A stretch of DNA of 61,669 nt from Paracoccaceae bacterium (GTDB lineage Bacteria; Pseudomonadota; Alphaproteobacteria; Rhodobacterales; Rhodobacteraceae). How positions within the stretch are numbered: position 1 is the stretch's first letter; each line of letters starts with the position of its first letter. Shown one piece after another: positions 8,840 to 18,735 of this stretch. Location: assembly GCA_021775315.1 (NCBI GenBank), contig JAJFIC010000096.1:1-61669 (forward strand). Reading direction: 5' to 3'. The notes below the pieces were generated by a model. It did not search any database. It had not been told where the DNA came from and saw nothing but the letters and a program-made list of their open reading frames with translations. A program made the position numbers and the translations under genes.

Positions 8840-10186
8840 ATGAACGAACCGATCACGATCAACACGCCGGTCCAATTTCAGGATCCGCTGCCGCAATCCG
8901 TCGATGTTACCATCATCGGTGGTGGTGTAATTGGCGTCTTCGCCGCCCTTAATCTGGCACGCGCGGGCAAGCGGGTTTTGTTGTGCGAAAAGGGCCGGAT
9001 CGCAGGCGAGCAATCTTCGCGCAACTGGGGATGGATCCGGCAGCAGGGGCGAGATGTCGCTGAACTGCCGATCATGATGCGTGCGCTGGCTTTGTGGCAC
9101 GAGGTTAACGCGGAAACTAATGGGGCCTGTGGTGTGCAGACCGGCGGCACTTGTTATATGGCCAGTTCCGATGCCGCTGAAGAAGAGAACGCCCAGTGGA
9201 TAAAGATCGCCGCCGAGCATAATTTGGACAGTCGCCTGATGTCGGGTGGTGAGGTTCACGATCATTTCGAAGGTCATGCGACCCGCCAATGGAAAAGCGG
9301 TTTAATCACGCCGTCAGATGCGCGCGCTGAACCTTGGAACGCTGTGCCCACCGTGGCAAAACTGGCGCAGCAAAAAGGCACGTTGATCCGAGAGAATTGT
9401 GCCGTGCGCGCGCTGGAAATAAATGCGGGATGTGTCACCGGTGTTGTGACCGAGGCCGGGCGTGTCAAAAGCGAGAGGGTCATTCTGGCGGCGGGTGCGT
9501 GGTCATCACTGTTTGCACGCCGTCATGGTATCCGCTTTCCACAATTGACGCTGCGTGGCACGGTTGCACGCACGGCCTCGTTGCCGCAGGTTTTCAACGG
9601 TTCGGCTTGCGACGAAAAACTGGCCATCCGGCGGCGACAGGATGGTGGCTATACGCTGGCACTTGTCGACCGGCACAGCATGTTCATCGGCCCCGATGCC
9701 TTCCGGCACGCAAAGCCCTATTTGCCGTTGCTGAAATCCTCGTGGCGGACCCTTAGCATTTGGCCCGCGCAACCACATGGATTTCCCGATGGCTGGACCA
9801 CGCCGCGCAAGTGGTCGGAAGATGAGGTCACCCCGTTTGAGGTAACGCGTGTGCTGGAACCCAAACCCAGCCAAGCACAGGTCGCGCGCATGGCCAAACG
9901 TTTCGCGGCCCGGTTCGCGGGTCTTGGCAAGCCGGTGATCAAGACCGCTTGGGCTGGTATGATCGACGCCATGCCGGATGTTGTGCCCATCGTGGATCAT
10001 GTACCGGGTTGTGATGGGCTGATTGTAGCCACGGGTATGAGCGGGCATGGCTTTGGCATCGGCCCCGGATATGGCGAGATATTGGCCAAACTGGCAACCG
10101 GTGCCCAGCCGGGTTTCGATCTTTCACGGTTCAGATTCTCGCGCTTTTCAGATGGCAGCACACTCGAAATCGGGCCTGAATTGTAA
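8840..10186 (+). CDS. FAD-dependent DAO-family amine/amino acid oxidoreductase
   Basis: A 448-residue flavoprotein with the dinucleotide motif VTIIGGGVIGVFAALNLAR, then an SSRNWGWIRQQGRD segment characteristic of the glycine-oxidase/D-amino-acid-dehydrogenase group, and a C-terminal flavin motif GLIVATGMSGHGFGIGPG. It should oxidise a primary or secondary amine or amino acid. It is cotranscribed with the sulfatase, which suggests that desulfation releases its substrate or a precursor. This pathway reading is inference. Confidence 0.87.
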   Translation: MNEPITINTPVQFQDPLPQSVDVTIIGGGVIGVFAALNLARAGKRVLLCEKGRIAGEQSSRNWGWIRQQGRDVAELPIMMRALALWHEVNAETNGACGVQTGGTCYMASSDAAEEENAQWIKIAAEHNLDSRLMSGGEVHDHFEGHATRQWKSGLITPSDARAEPWNAVPTVAKLAQQKGTLIRENCAVRALEINAGCVTGVVTEAGRVKSERVILAAGAWSSLFARRHGIRFPQLTLRGTVARTASLPQVFNGSACDEKLAIRRRQDGGYTLALVDRHSMFIGPDAFRHAKPYLPLLKSSWRTLSIWPAQPHGFPDGWTTPRKWSEDEVTPFEVTRVLEPKPSQAQVARMAKRFAARFAGLGKPVIKTAWAGMIDAMPDVVPIVDHVPGCDGLIVATGMSGHGFGIGPGYGEILAKLATGAQPGFDLSRFRFSRFSDGSTLEIGPEL

Positions 10187-10312
10187 GGCTTTGATGATTT
10201 GCACTGGGCATCCTACTGGGTCAGCATTTCCGTCTTCCGAGCATGCTTTCTGGCCAAAACCAATGCCTTTTCACCGGCATGTTCGTTCTTGCAGGTGGTT
10301 CCGCCGGGCAGC

Positions 10313-10681
10313 TTATGTTTTGCGATCGCGCGCCAGTATCAGGATTTCGACACGCTTTAGCGCCCTCAGCACCCGTTCGGTCTGGGCGTGTGGTATCAGG
10401 CTTTGCTTTAGCTGGACGGCAATCAGGATCAGAACGGCCGAGGACAATCCAAATTTAACGGCCGTCAGGACATCTGTTGCGGAAAAAAATTCGATTGCAG
10501 TCCAGACCCCGGCAACTATTGCCACAATTTGCGTTGCTATGTTGGCCCAGACGGTCCACCCAAGTCGGCCACGAAACAGGCGGCGCGCCAACCCCAACCA
10601 GCCCAACGGCTGAGACGACCGAAGCAAATGTTCTTCGGCTTCTGACGTCAGTTCCTTAATTCGTATGTCTAGGTAATCCAT
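10313..10681 (-). CDS. Small two-TM membrane protein, DUF6768-like
   Basis: A 122-residue protein with a short cytoplasmic N-terminus, a basic FRGR segment, two membrane helices (about 41-60 and 69-90) and an amphipathic C-terminus reading RVLRALKRVEILILARD. This layout, including an aromatic-rich loop (IEFFSATD) and a final E(L/I)KR-type helix, resembles the DUF6768 family from memory. Such proteins often sit next to an ECF sigma factor, but none is here. It stands alone, convergent with the DAO oxidase. Confidence 0.65.
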   Translation of the reverse strand: MDYLDIRIKELTSEAEEHLLRSSQPLGWLGLARRLFRGRLGWTVWANIATQIVAIVAGVWTAIEFFSATDVLTAVKFGLSSAVLILIAVQLKQSLIPHAQTERVLRALKRVEILILARDRKT

Positions 10682-11069
10682 TTTAGCTTCCCCCCGCTAT
10701 TTGTGAAACACTGTTCGCATGGTTTACCCATATCCGCAAAACTTCAATCCTCAAACATGTTCATCCCTTGGCGACGACAGCGACCAGCCTGCGCCGCACC
10801 TAAGGACGCACCCTGACCGTGACGATCCGAGCGCTTTATCTTTGCGTCAGCCATGAAGACAAAGTGATGTTTGGGGCGGAATTTGATGCTGAAAACCTTC
10901 ATCATAGAACTGGGACTTTCCGCTTAAGTTGCAAATCATACTGTTGTGACGTACCCTCCGCATTAAGGCTGATGTAACGATTATTTTGACACCGCCTATG
11001 CGTATTTTGCAGCCAAAACGAATTGGAATCCTTTGCGCCTTTTGCCAGGTCGAACGAGCAGGAAACACT
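10682..11069 (+). other. Intergenic region upstream of the PAS histidine kinase
   Basis: About 390 bases between the divergent DUF6768-like gene and the kinase. A TTGACA near 10984 could be a -35 element, but no convincing -10 follows at 16-18 bases. The kinase frame stays open back to 10986, so a longer N-terminus is possible. No RNA gene or repeat was seen. Confidence 0.3.
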
Positions 11070-13631
11070 GTGAAGAACACCCCCTCGCCCGGTAAAGAAC
11101 ATCTGTTAAGTGGACAAAGTCTGGAGGAAAGCTTCCAGATGAGTGTCCTGAACGAGCACGCCATCGTAAGCGTTTGCGACCAGAATGGCGCGATCACCTA
11201 TGCGAATGAAAAGTTTATCGAAATATCAGGTTATTCTGTCGCGGAACTGACAGGGGCGGACCATCGAATTCTTAATTCTGCTTTGCATTCCACCGAATTT
11301 TTTGCGGATATCTGGTCCACCATAAAAAGCGGCAAAACCTGGACAGGCGAGATACGCAATAAACGAAAAGACGGTAGTTTTTACTGGGTAAAAAGCACAA
11401 TGGTGCCTTATCTGGACGAGCAGAAAAAACCAACCAAATTTGTGTCAGTCCAAACTGACATCACCGACATCAAGGCCTCGCAAGAGGCCAAGCAGCTTGC
11501 CGCGACTTTTGAGTTGATAAACGACGAAGTCTACATGTTCGATCCTGATACGCTTAAATTGTTTTACCTCAACAAAAACGCCCTTCGGGAAACCAATTGG
11601 TCGACAGACGATGTGCCGCGAAAAACGCTGATGGATTTGAATGCGCAGTTTTCCGTGCCTCACAAAATGTTCGAGCCTGCGTCCACGCGCAAAGCGGTCG
11701 AAAAGTTGCAAAGCTCTGCGAAGGGTCACTTCACGTATCAGTTCGCAGGAAGAGCCGGAAAATGGTTTGAAGCTAAGTTTCAACTCGTCAAACCTGAATT
11801 CAGAAACGAATATGTGATTGTTAGCTTTTTGGAAATCACCGAGCAAATCACAACAGAACAGCAAGCCCGACGGTTCCACACGACGCTCGATAGCATTCAC
11901 AACGAAGTCTACATGTTTCGCCCCGGCGACCTGAAATTCTTTTACGTCAACAAGGCAGCCATTCGTGAAACGGGATGGAGTATGGACGAGTTGCTGGACA
12001 TGACGCCAGTGGACTTAAAGCCTGAATTCACCGAAAGCGCGTTTCGATCATTAATCGCGCCCTTGGAACTGGGGCAGCAAGCTGGCACAGTTTTTAATAC
12101 GATCCATCGGCGAAAAGATGGTTCCACGACCCAAGTAGAGGTGACGCTCGACTACATCGCGCCAGATGATGAAGAGCCAAGGTTCGTCGCCGTTGTTAAA
12201 GACATCTCTGATCGAATTTCTGTTTTGAACGAGCTTAGTCAGTTAAAGCGTGGCTTTGATTTGGGACACAATCAGATTTACATGTTTTGGCAAGACAATT
12301 TGCAGCTTATTTATATGAACAAAGCGGCGCTACGCGCTGTTGATTTGGATAAGGAAAAATATCTGGGTGAAAGCATTCGGAAACATTTGGAAGAACTACA
12401 ATTTGAAAGGCTGATGGAACGCGCTGCACCTTTGATAACCGGTGAAAAAAGGATTGTCGTTTCCCGCGTTTTTGACAAAGGAAACAACCGGCACCTTGAA
12501 GAAACCCTGCAATTGATCACACCCGAAAACGACCGCGCGCGTTTCATTGTGATATATCAGGACGTTTCCGATCGAATTGAGTCTGACAAGCAAATTCAAA
12601 GGTTAAAATCCTCGCTAGATATTATGGACATCTCAATTCAGATGTACCGACCCGACAGCCTGGATTTCATCTACATGAACAAAGGTGCTTTGCGCATTTT
12701 GGGCTGGACAGAAGACGAATACAAAACGAAATCAGTTCACGACATAAGCCCTCGATTTGACGAAGAACGGTTCCGAAAACATATCGAGCCGCTGAAGCTT
12801 GGGAAGGCCACCACGCTGGTTTATGAAACCACCGACGGAAACAACAATCCCATTGAAATCACCGAGCAACTTTTGGACCCGGACGGCGAAGATGCGCGGA
12901 TAGTTGCGATTGTGCGGGACATTACAGAACGCAAATTAGTTGACAAAAAGAAAAGTGAATTTGTCTCAACAGTCAGTCACGAGCTTCGCACGCCACTGAC
13001 GTCCATTATTGGCGCCTTGGGATTGATCCAGGGTGGGGCAATCGGGGAAGTGCCGGAAAAGGTCGCGACAATGACCCGTTTGGCCTATCGCAACAGCCAA
13101 AACCTGGCGGATCTGGTCGACGACATTCTTCAGCTTGAAAAAATCAGCTCGGGCCAACAGGAATTTGAATTCCTCCGGCTAGATGTTTCGGAGTTCCTGC
13201 ACGAAGCCGTTGATCGCAATCGGATGATTGGCGCGAGATTTGACGTCAAATTCAAACTTGATGACTTGAAATTCGCGTGTTTTGTGATGGCCGATCCAGA
13301 CAGGCTTATGCAGGTCATGTCAAACCTTCTGTCAAACGCCGCAAAGTTTTCCGAAAAAGGCGATGCGGTTAATATCAGTGCGGAATTGGTCGACAAAGCC
13401 GTTCGGATTTCAGTTAAAGATAGCGGCTCTGGCATTCCAAAAGCCGCCCAATCTACCATTTTTGAACGGTTCACACAGGCAGACTCGTCTGACACAAGAA
13501 AAAAGGGTGGCACCGGATTGGGATTGAGTATCGCAAAAGAAATCGTTGAAAAACACGGCGGAACGATTGGTTTTGAAAGCGTTGAGGGCGAAGGCTCAAC
13601 ATTCTATTTTGACCTCGACGTCGAAGGCTGA
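11070..13631 (+). CDS. Cytoplasmic histidine kinase with a tandem array of PAS domains
   Basis: About 853 residues from the GTG at 11070, which has GCAGGAAAC upstream; an ATG at 10986 would add 28 residues. No membrane helix is visible. A first PAS (about 30-145, ending QTDITDIKAS) is followed by four repeats sharing a pattern in which E/Q-VYMF-x2-D-x-L-x-F-Y-x-NK-A-LRE recurs. Then come HisKA (phosphoacceptor His637 in VSHELRTPL) and HATPase_c (NLLSNAAKF, DSGSGIP, GTGLGLSIAK). No response regulator, receiver domain or output domain is adjacent, so it is an orphan kinase. The repeats look like internal duplications rather than independent acquisitions. Confidence 0.92.
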   Translation: MKNTPSPGKEHLLSGQSLEESFQMSVLNEHAIVSVCDQNGAITYANEKFIEISGYSVAELTGADHRILNSALHSTEFFADIWSTIKSGKTWTGEIRNKRKDGSFYWVKSTMVPYLDEQKKPTKFVSVQTDITDIKASQEAKQLAATFELINDEVYMFDPDTLKLFYLNKNALRETNWSTDDVPRKTLMDLNAQFSVPHKMFEPASTRKAVEKLQSSAKGHFTYQFAGRAGKWFEAKFQLVKPEFRNEYVIVSFLEITEQITTEQQARRFHTTLDSIHNEVYMFRPGDLKFFYVNKAAIRETGWSMDELLDMTPVDLKPEFTESAFRSLIAPLELGQQAGTVFNTIHRRKDGSTTQVEVTLDYIAPDDEEPRFVAVVKDISDRISVLNELSQLKRGFDLGHNQIYMFWQDNLQLIYMNKAALRAVDLDKEKYLGESIRKHLEELQFERLMERAAPLITGEKRIVVSRVFDKGNNRHLEETLQLITPENDRARFIVIYQDVSDRIESDKQIQRLKSSLDIMDISIQMYRPDSLDFIYMNKGALRILGWTEDEYKTKSVHDISPRFDEERFRKHIEPLKLGKATTLVYETTDGNNNPIEITEQLLDPDGEDARIVAIVRDITERKLVDKKKSEFVSTVSHELRTPLTSIIGALGLIQGGAIGEVPEKVATMTRLAYRNSQNLADLVDDILQLEKISSGQQEFEFLRLDVSEFLHEAVDRNRMIGARFDVKFKLDDLKFACFVMADPDRLMQVMSNLLSNAAKFSEKGDAVNISAELVDKAVRISVKDSGSGIPKAAQSTIFERFTQADSSDTRKKGGTGLGLSIAKEIVEKHGGTIGFESVEGEGSTFYFDLDVEG

Positions 13632-13649
13632 TGGCCAGTTCAGGGCAGT

Positions 13650-14327
13650 TCAATCACCAAAGCCAAGAAACCGCACGGTGTTTTCGATGGCGCGCCGACG
13701 TGAAACAACCGAGTTTGCCACAAAATCCTCGTCCGGCCAACCAAGGGCGACGCAGGTTAAAATGACCTGATCGTCAGGGATGTTCGCCACGTCCCGCACC
13801 ACCGGGCTTTGCATGATGCCCTGCCCGTTGATGACCGCGCCAAGGCCTTTGCTCCACGCCGCCAACACCAGGCCGTATGTCATCGCACCGGTGTCAAAAT
13901 GCGCGATCGTGTTGTCCAAAAGCGCGCGATTAAAGCAGACAACGACGGAAACCGGCGCATCAAACTGACGAAAGCCGCGCATGACCCAGTCTTGTCGGCG
14001 TTCTTTGTCATGCCGCTCAATTCCCATGGCCTCAAATAACTGCACCGCAATCTCGATCTGGCGGTCGCGGTGTTCGCCTTCATAGGCGGCGTAATCCTCA
14101 ATTTCACGACTGGGTGGTGTGCCGTTGAGCATCCGTTCTGTGTTGCGTTTTCGCACCTGTTCCAAAGGCTGCCCCGTCAGCACATGCAGGTGCCAAGGCT
14201 GGGTGTTCATTGAAGACGGCGCGCGGTTGGCCAGCGCAATGATGTCTTCCAACAGGTCCTGAGAAACCGGTTGGTCGGTAAATCCGCGGATCGAGCGGCG
14301 TTCTTGCATTGCATGTTCAAGGTTCAT
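13650..14327 (-). CDS. Nitroreductase-family FMN oxidoreductase
   Basis: A 225-residue NAD(P)H:FMN enzyme of the nitroreductase fold. Marks include the FMN-binding RRSIRGF near the N-terminus, NRAPSSMNTQPWHLHVL, and ALGWPDEDF near the C-terminus. It is convergent with the PAS kinase, with only 18 bases between the stops. Physiological substrate unknown (nitroaromatic, quinone or flavin). Confidence 0.88.
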   Translation of the reverse strand: MNLEHAMQERRSIRGFTDQPVSQDLLEDIIALANRAPSSMNTQPWHLHVLTGQPLEQVRKRNTERMLNGTPPSREIEDYAAYEGEHRDRQIEIAVQLFEAMGIERHDKERRQDWVMRGFRQFDAPVSVVVCFNRALLDNTIAHFDTGAMTYGLVLAAWSKGLGAVINGQGIMQSPVVRDVANIPDDQVILTCVALGWPDEDFVANSVVSRRRAIENTVRFLGFGD

Positions 14328-14617
14328 CCGTTTCCCTTTATTCGCTGGCGTGGTTGTCCCAAGTGGGGCGTTTAGATAATTTTAGCGAAGTTCCACAACG
14401 GCACAAATCACACAAAATCGCAAGCGACCTAGCGCAGGATGTGCCGCAGTCTTTGTCTTTGGGCCTAAAGGTCAGGGACTCGCATCGTTTTTCGATCCCA
14501 GCCAATTCCACGCGCCTCTTGAAACGCGCCGCTGAGAATAAGGATTGCCGGGCGCGGCCCTTTGGGCAAAGGTGGCTGCAAATTCCACATACAGGTTTTC
14601 AAGCAGGAGAAACTTTG

Positions 14618-16480
14618 ATGGCTGATTTAGGTGATAAGCGCATTCGGACCCACGAAGACCTTGCGCAGTTTCAGGCCGAAATGACGCTTGATCAGCGCCT
14701 GCCAGAGCGCAGCATTCTGGATGTGTTCATGGCCAGCGCGGCGCGGCATCCGACCGCCACGGCGATCACCATGTTGATGACCGGGGCACCTGACGAACAG
14801 CCCCGACGGGTGGATTATGGCCAGTTGCTGGCAATGATCCGGGGGGCCGCTAACATGTTTTCAGAACTCGGCGGTCCGGCACCGGGCGTGGCCTATATGC
14901 TGCCCTCGTTGGTGGAAACCTATGTGACCCTCTGGGGGGCTGAGACAGCGGGTTATGCCGTTCCGATCAATTTTCTGTTGCAGGCCGACAGCATTGCAGA
15001 ATTGCTGAAGGCAGCGGGCGTGAAAATTCTGGTGACCCTTGGTCCTCATCCGCAGCTTGATATTTGGGAAAAGGCGCTTCAGTTACGCGATCAGGTTCCC
15101 GGACTTATCCTTGTGCGTGTCTCTGCCGCTGGAACGCCGCCCGAAAAAGGCGTGGTCGATTTCAACGCGGCCTTGATGGCGCAACCGCACGACCATCTGA
15201 CCTTTGGCGAGCCGCGCAGCGGAGGTGATGTTGCCGCCTATTTCCACACAGGCGGCACGACCGGCGTTCCCAAACTCGTGGCACATACCCATCGCAGCCA
15301 GTTGGTTGCGGGCTTTGGCGGGGCGGTGATGTGCGGCTTCACCTCTGACGATGTGCTTACCGCGACCCTTCCGCTGTTTCATGTGGCGGGCACGATTGTT
15401 GCCGGATTAAGTGCCTTTATGACAGGTGTGGAATTGATCGTGATGACACCCGCCGGTCTGCGCAACCCGGCGATCGTGCGGGATTTCTGGCGCTTGGTGG
15501 CACAGCATAAGGCAACCTTGGTTGGTGGCGTGCCGACCGCGATCGGGGCGGTGTTACAGACCCCAGTGGAAGACAATGACATCAGCAATTTGCGGGCTGG
15601 CCTGACAGGTGCGGCGTTGCTGCCGCCTGCGGTTGGAGCACGTTTCAAAGAGGTGACGGGCTGTGTTCTTTATGAAATTTTTGGCATGACCGAAGCATCG
15701 GGTTTGGTCAGCATTGATCCCTTATGCGGTTCAGGCGGCGTCGGCTCAGTTGGCTGGCCTTTGCCTTACACACAAGTTGACGTGTTGCGTCTGAATTCTG
15801 ATGGCAGTCTGGGCGAGGATTGCGCCCCTGACGAGATCGGTGTTGTGACGGTGCGCGGCGAAAACGTTTCGCCCGGATACCGTGATCCTAAACACAACAA
15901 AGGTGTCTTTAGTGACGGCCTGCTGAATTCAGGTGACCTTGGGTACAAAGATGCGCAAGGGCGGGTTTACATTGCCGGGCGGTCTAAAGACCTGATTATC
16001 CGAAGTGGTCACAACATTGATCCCGCCATGATCGAAAACGCGATGAGCGCACATCCAGCCGTTGCACTTGCCGCCGCTGTCGGCATGCCTGACGCCTATG
16101 CCGGTGAACTGCCGTTATGTTTTGTTGAGCTGCATGAAGGGGCCGTGGTCAGCGATGAAGATCTGCACAAACACGCCCAAGCATCAATTGATGAACGCCC
16201 GGCATGGCCCAAGCAGATCCACATTATCGATACTGTGCCTTTGACCACGGTTGGCAAAATCTACAAGCCAAGTCTGCGGTGCGAGGCCGCCAAGTTGCGT
16301 GTGGTGGAATTGGTTCAGACCGAATTGGGCCTGTCCAACGCTGGCGTTGAAGCTGTGGACGGCGGCGCGCGTGGCATGCGGGTGACCGTGACACTTGCTG
16401 AGGCCGACAGGGCCTTCGTTCCCGCGGTTGAAAAGGCGCTGGCGGCCTATCTGTTCGAGGCAAAAGTGCAGGTGCAATAG
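14618..16480 (+). CDS. Acyl-CoA synthetase (AMP-forming)
   Basis: A 620-residue ANL-superfamily ligase, activating a carboxylic acid with ATP and CoA. The phosphate-binding motif is FHTGGTTGVPKLVAHTH; the adenine and hinge region follows at YEIFGMTEASG and in SGDLGYKDAQGRVYIAGRSKDLI. The sequence resembles the long acyl-CoA synthetase group PRK07529 from memory (IRTHEDLAQFQ at the start, VLVTLGP-type segment). The start at 14618 has GCAGGAGA 7 bases upstream; upstream in-frame sequence looks non-coding. The catalytic C-terminal lysine region is present (LTTVGKIYKPSLR). Substrate unknown; the neighbouring amidohydrolase and PrpD genes suggest an organic-acid pathway. Confidence 0.88.
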   Translation: MADLGDKRIRTHEDLAQFQAEMTLDQRLPERSILDVFMASAARHPTATAITMLMTGAPDEQPRRVDYGQLLAMIRGAANMFSELGGPAPGVAYMLPSLVETYVTLWGAETAGYAVPINFLLQADSIAELLKAAGVKILVTLGPHPQLDIWEKALQLRDQVPGLILVRVSAAGTPPEKGVVDFNAALMAQPHDHLTFGEPRSGGDVAAYFHTGGTTGVPKLVAHTHRSQLVAGFGGAVMCGFTSDDVLTATLPLFHVAGTIVAGLSAFMTGVELIVMTPAGLRNPAIVRDFWRLVAQHKATLVGGVPTAIGAVLQTPVEDNDISNLRAGLTGAALLPPAVGARFKEVTGCVLYEIFGMTEASGLVSIDPLCGSGGVGSVGWPLPYTQVDVLRLNSDGSLGEDCAPDEIGVVTVRGENVSPGYRDPKHNKGVFSDGLLNSGDLGYKDAQGRVYIAGRSKDLIIRSGHNIDPAMIENAMSAHPAVALAAAVGMPDAYAGELPLCFVELHEGAVVSDEDLHKHAQASIDERPAWPKQIHIIDTVPLTTVGKIYKPSLRCEAAKLRVVELVQTELGLSNAGVEAVDGGARGMRVTVTLAEADRAFVPAVEKALAAYLFEAKVQVQ

Positions 16481-16506
16481 GCCTGTTTAGGGGGGCGAGT
16501 TGCGAT

Positions 16507-18735
16507 CTACAATCCGGCAAAACGGCGAATGACATTTTCCAGCATTCGGGAAACCCCGTTGTCGCCGTCATTGTGATTAAGGCTTCCGCAAAAGCAAATG
16601 GACCCGACGGAAAAAAGCGCGCCACCATTGGGTTTGGGGCAATAGACAACCTCTGCCCTGATCAGATCGGCGGGGTCTTCACCGGTTACGGTGTGAATAT
16701 GGGAAAGTAACTCTTCCGGGACGGCCACAAAACTTTCGCTGTGGTTTTCGCTGACCGCCAATATGACGGTTCCGGCTGGGGTGCCAAGCTCTGGATCGGC
16801 CCGGTCGAGTTCAAACCCCGCAGCACCACCGCCACTTAGGCCGTAATCGCCCAATTTATCCTCGGTCACGCCTTCAAATATCCAATCCACATCGGGCTGA
16901 AAACTGGCTTGGGTGCGGCGATAATATGAACTTTCAAACAGTCCTTGTGCTGAGAATCCCACGCCAACCAATTGCTGAGGCGGGCGGCCGTTGCGTCGCC
17001 ACAACCCGCCATATCCACCGTCCAATTGGTGATGGGACTCGCCCGCGATTGGCGACCAGGCCCGGATGCCACCTTCGGCGCGGCGCAACTCGATCACACC
17101 GGGAAGGGTCGGAACACGGGCGATTTTCCAGTAAAAACCGTTGCCGCCCAGATAGACCAGTTTACCACCCCGATCCGTGTAGCCCTGCAAACTGTCCAGC
17201 ATTCCGGTGGTGTGGTATTCTGGATGCGATCCGGTGAGGATGGTCGAATACCCTTCCAGCAAATCCGCGCCTTCATCATCCAGATCTTCGTCAGTGATGA
17301 CGTCAAACGCAATCCCGCGTTGCTCCAGCCAGTAAAGCAGGTGCGTATCTGCCGAAAAATGCCGCAAGCCTGATCCGGCAGCATCCGTGAACGTCAGAAA
17401 GCCCGGTCGGATCGTCAGTGTCGGCCTGAGCCGGGATGAAATGGAAACGCCCGTTCCATCGGGGTGAAAGTTGTAAGTCGAGGGGCCATAAATCGGATAA
17501 TCATCCGGGTTATGGGGGCTTGCGCCCCACTCTGCTATCCGCGCACGCATAGCCGCGTCGCAATTGCCACGGGCGTGGTTGGCATAGGCCTGATGGGTGA
17601 ACGTCGAGGCCAGAAAACACACCTTGCTGCGCGGGCCATCCTTTGCTGGCAACACGTAAAACGGCAGGATGTCCTCTGCCCCATCCTTGCGCAGCCGAAG
17701 GCCATAAACACCGTTTGGTGTGCTTTCAGGAACGGTCAGGTTGAAATTCGTGTCCCAGCCGCAATCATGTAAATCGTCTTGGTGAAAATGAATGGCGGCG
17801 TATTCGCGCGGGGCGTTTTTCCAATTCATCACTTCGCCGGACCAGCAAGACCCGCGCATGCCACGACAGGGGATATTCACCAGCCGACCGGACAGCCCAC
17901 GCGACCCCTTGTCCAGAATGCTTTGGGTTTCGATCCCGACAGAAAAATCCCACCACGCAAGGACCGCGCCATGTGGCGCGCCATCAGGATGGGGTGGCGT
18001 GCTGTCTGCGCCGTTGAGGCCATCAAGAAAAGCCGGGTCTTCGAGCCGCCCATTGAAGTGCGCGCGCGACAGGTTGCCGGTCTTGCGGGCCGCAAGGATA
18101 AGCGCCACGGCCTTTGGAAGCGGCGGCAGGGATGCGGTTTTTTCGGTCGTCTGAACCGTGCCATTTGAAAGGTCCATACAGCCAAGGATCAGGGAGCCGA
18201 CCTTGGCGTCATACCCGGCCCAAACACGTGCCCAGCCTTTGCGTTTCAGCACCTTTGGCAAGCGAACCTGACAAGGCGGATGACCCGACGGTTGATAGGA
18301 AAATTCAAGGCCACCATGGCCACTAGTGCAAAGTTGCCAGCCGTTCCCATCGCAATCCAAAGCACTGGCGATCACGCTATCCTCGTCCGTCAGCAGCCAC
18401 GGCTGAACATTGACCGTGAACAGGATTTTCGCCGCGGTGAAGCAAGGATCAGGTGGTATAAATGCATAGGAACCGAGGTCGATGTCCTGATGACGCGCTG
18501 GATAGCTTGGGGCCAAACCGAAATCCTGAGGCTGATAAATCAGCCCCGGACCCTTGGGATTTGGATCGGCCGAGACTATCCTGACAATGTCGGCTTCGCA
18601 AGAACCGCCCCCCTGCGCACTGATCTTGGCGGCTATCGCCTCGCCGGGTCGGGCCGACACGCGATCCAGATAGCCCGTGATCGGCAGAACATTTTTCAAC
18701 AAATCCTTGCTGACGTGGTTTTGTTTGGCGTCCAT
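16507..18735 (-). CDS. N,N-dimethylformamidase large-subunit-like protein
   Basis: A 742-residue protein resembling the large subunit of dimethylformamidase, an iron amidohydrolase. Family signs: LPITGYLDRVSARPGEA at the N-terminus, a lectin-like middle (AHFNGRLEDPAFLDG), then the core VCFLASTFTHQAYANHARG, YGPSTYNFHPDG, TGSHPEYHTTGM and LGGNGFYWK. The known enzyme has a two-Tyr, one-Glu iron site; Tyr384, Tyr421 and Glu506 are candidates, with Tyr384 and Glu506 spaced as in the Paracoccus enzyme. The small-subunit gene that normally accompanies it is absent. The start is set at 18735 (AAGGC upstream), because the further in-frame N-terminal sequence reads as an aminotransferase remnant. Confidence 0.8.
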   Translation of the reverse strand: MDAKQNHVSKDLLKNVLPITGYLDRVSARPGEAIAAKISAQGGGSCEADIVRIVSADPNPKGPGLIYQPQDFGLAPSYPARHQDIDLGSYAFIPPDPCFTAAKILFTVNVQPWLLTDEDSVIASALDCDGNGWQLCTSGHGGLEFSYQPSGHPPCQVRLPKVLKRKGWARVWAGYDAKVGSLILGCMDLSNGTVQTTEKTASLPPLPKAVALILAARKTGNLSRAHFNGRLEDPAFLDGLNGADSTPPHPDGAPHGAVLAWWDFSVGIETQSILDKGSRGLSGRLVNIPCRGMRGSCWSGEVMNWKNAPREYAAIHFHQDDLHDCGWDTNFNLTVPESTPNGVYGLRLRKDGAEDILPFYVLPAKDGPRSKVCFLASTFTHQAYANHARGNCDAAMRARIAEWGASPHNPDDYPIYGPSTYNFHPDGTGVSISSRLRPTLTIRPGFLTFTDAAGSGLRHFSADTHLLYWLEQRGIAFDVITDEDLDDEGADLLEGYSTILTGSHPEYHTTGMLDSLQGYTDRGGKLVYLGGNGFYWKIARVPTLPGVIELRRAEGGIRAWSPIAGESHHQLDGGYGGLWRRNGRPPQQLVGVGFSAQGLFESSYYRRTQASFQPDVDWIFEGVTEDKLGDYGLSGGGAAGFELDRADPELGTPAGTVILAVSENHSESFVAVPEELLSHIHTVTGEDPADLIRAEVVYCPKPNGGALFSVGSICFCGSLNHNDGDNGVSRMLENVIRRFAGL

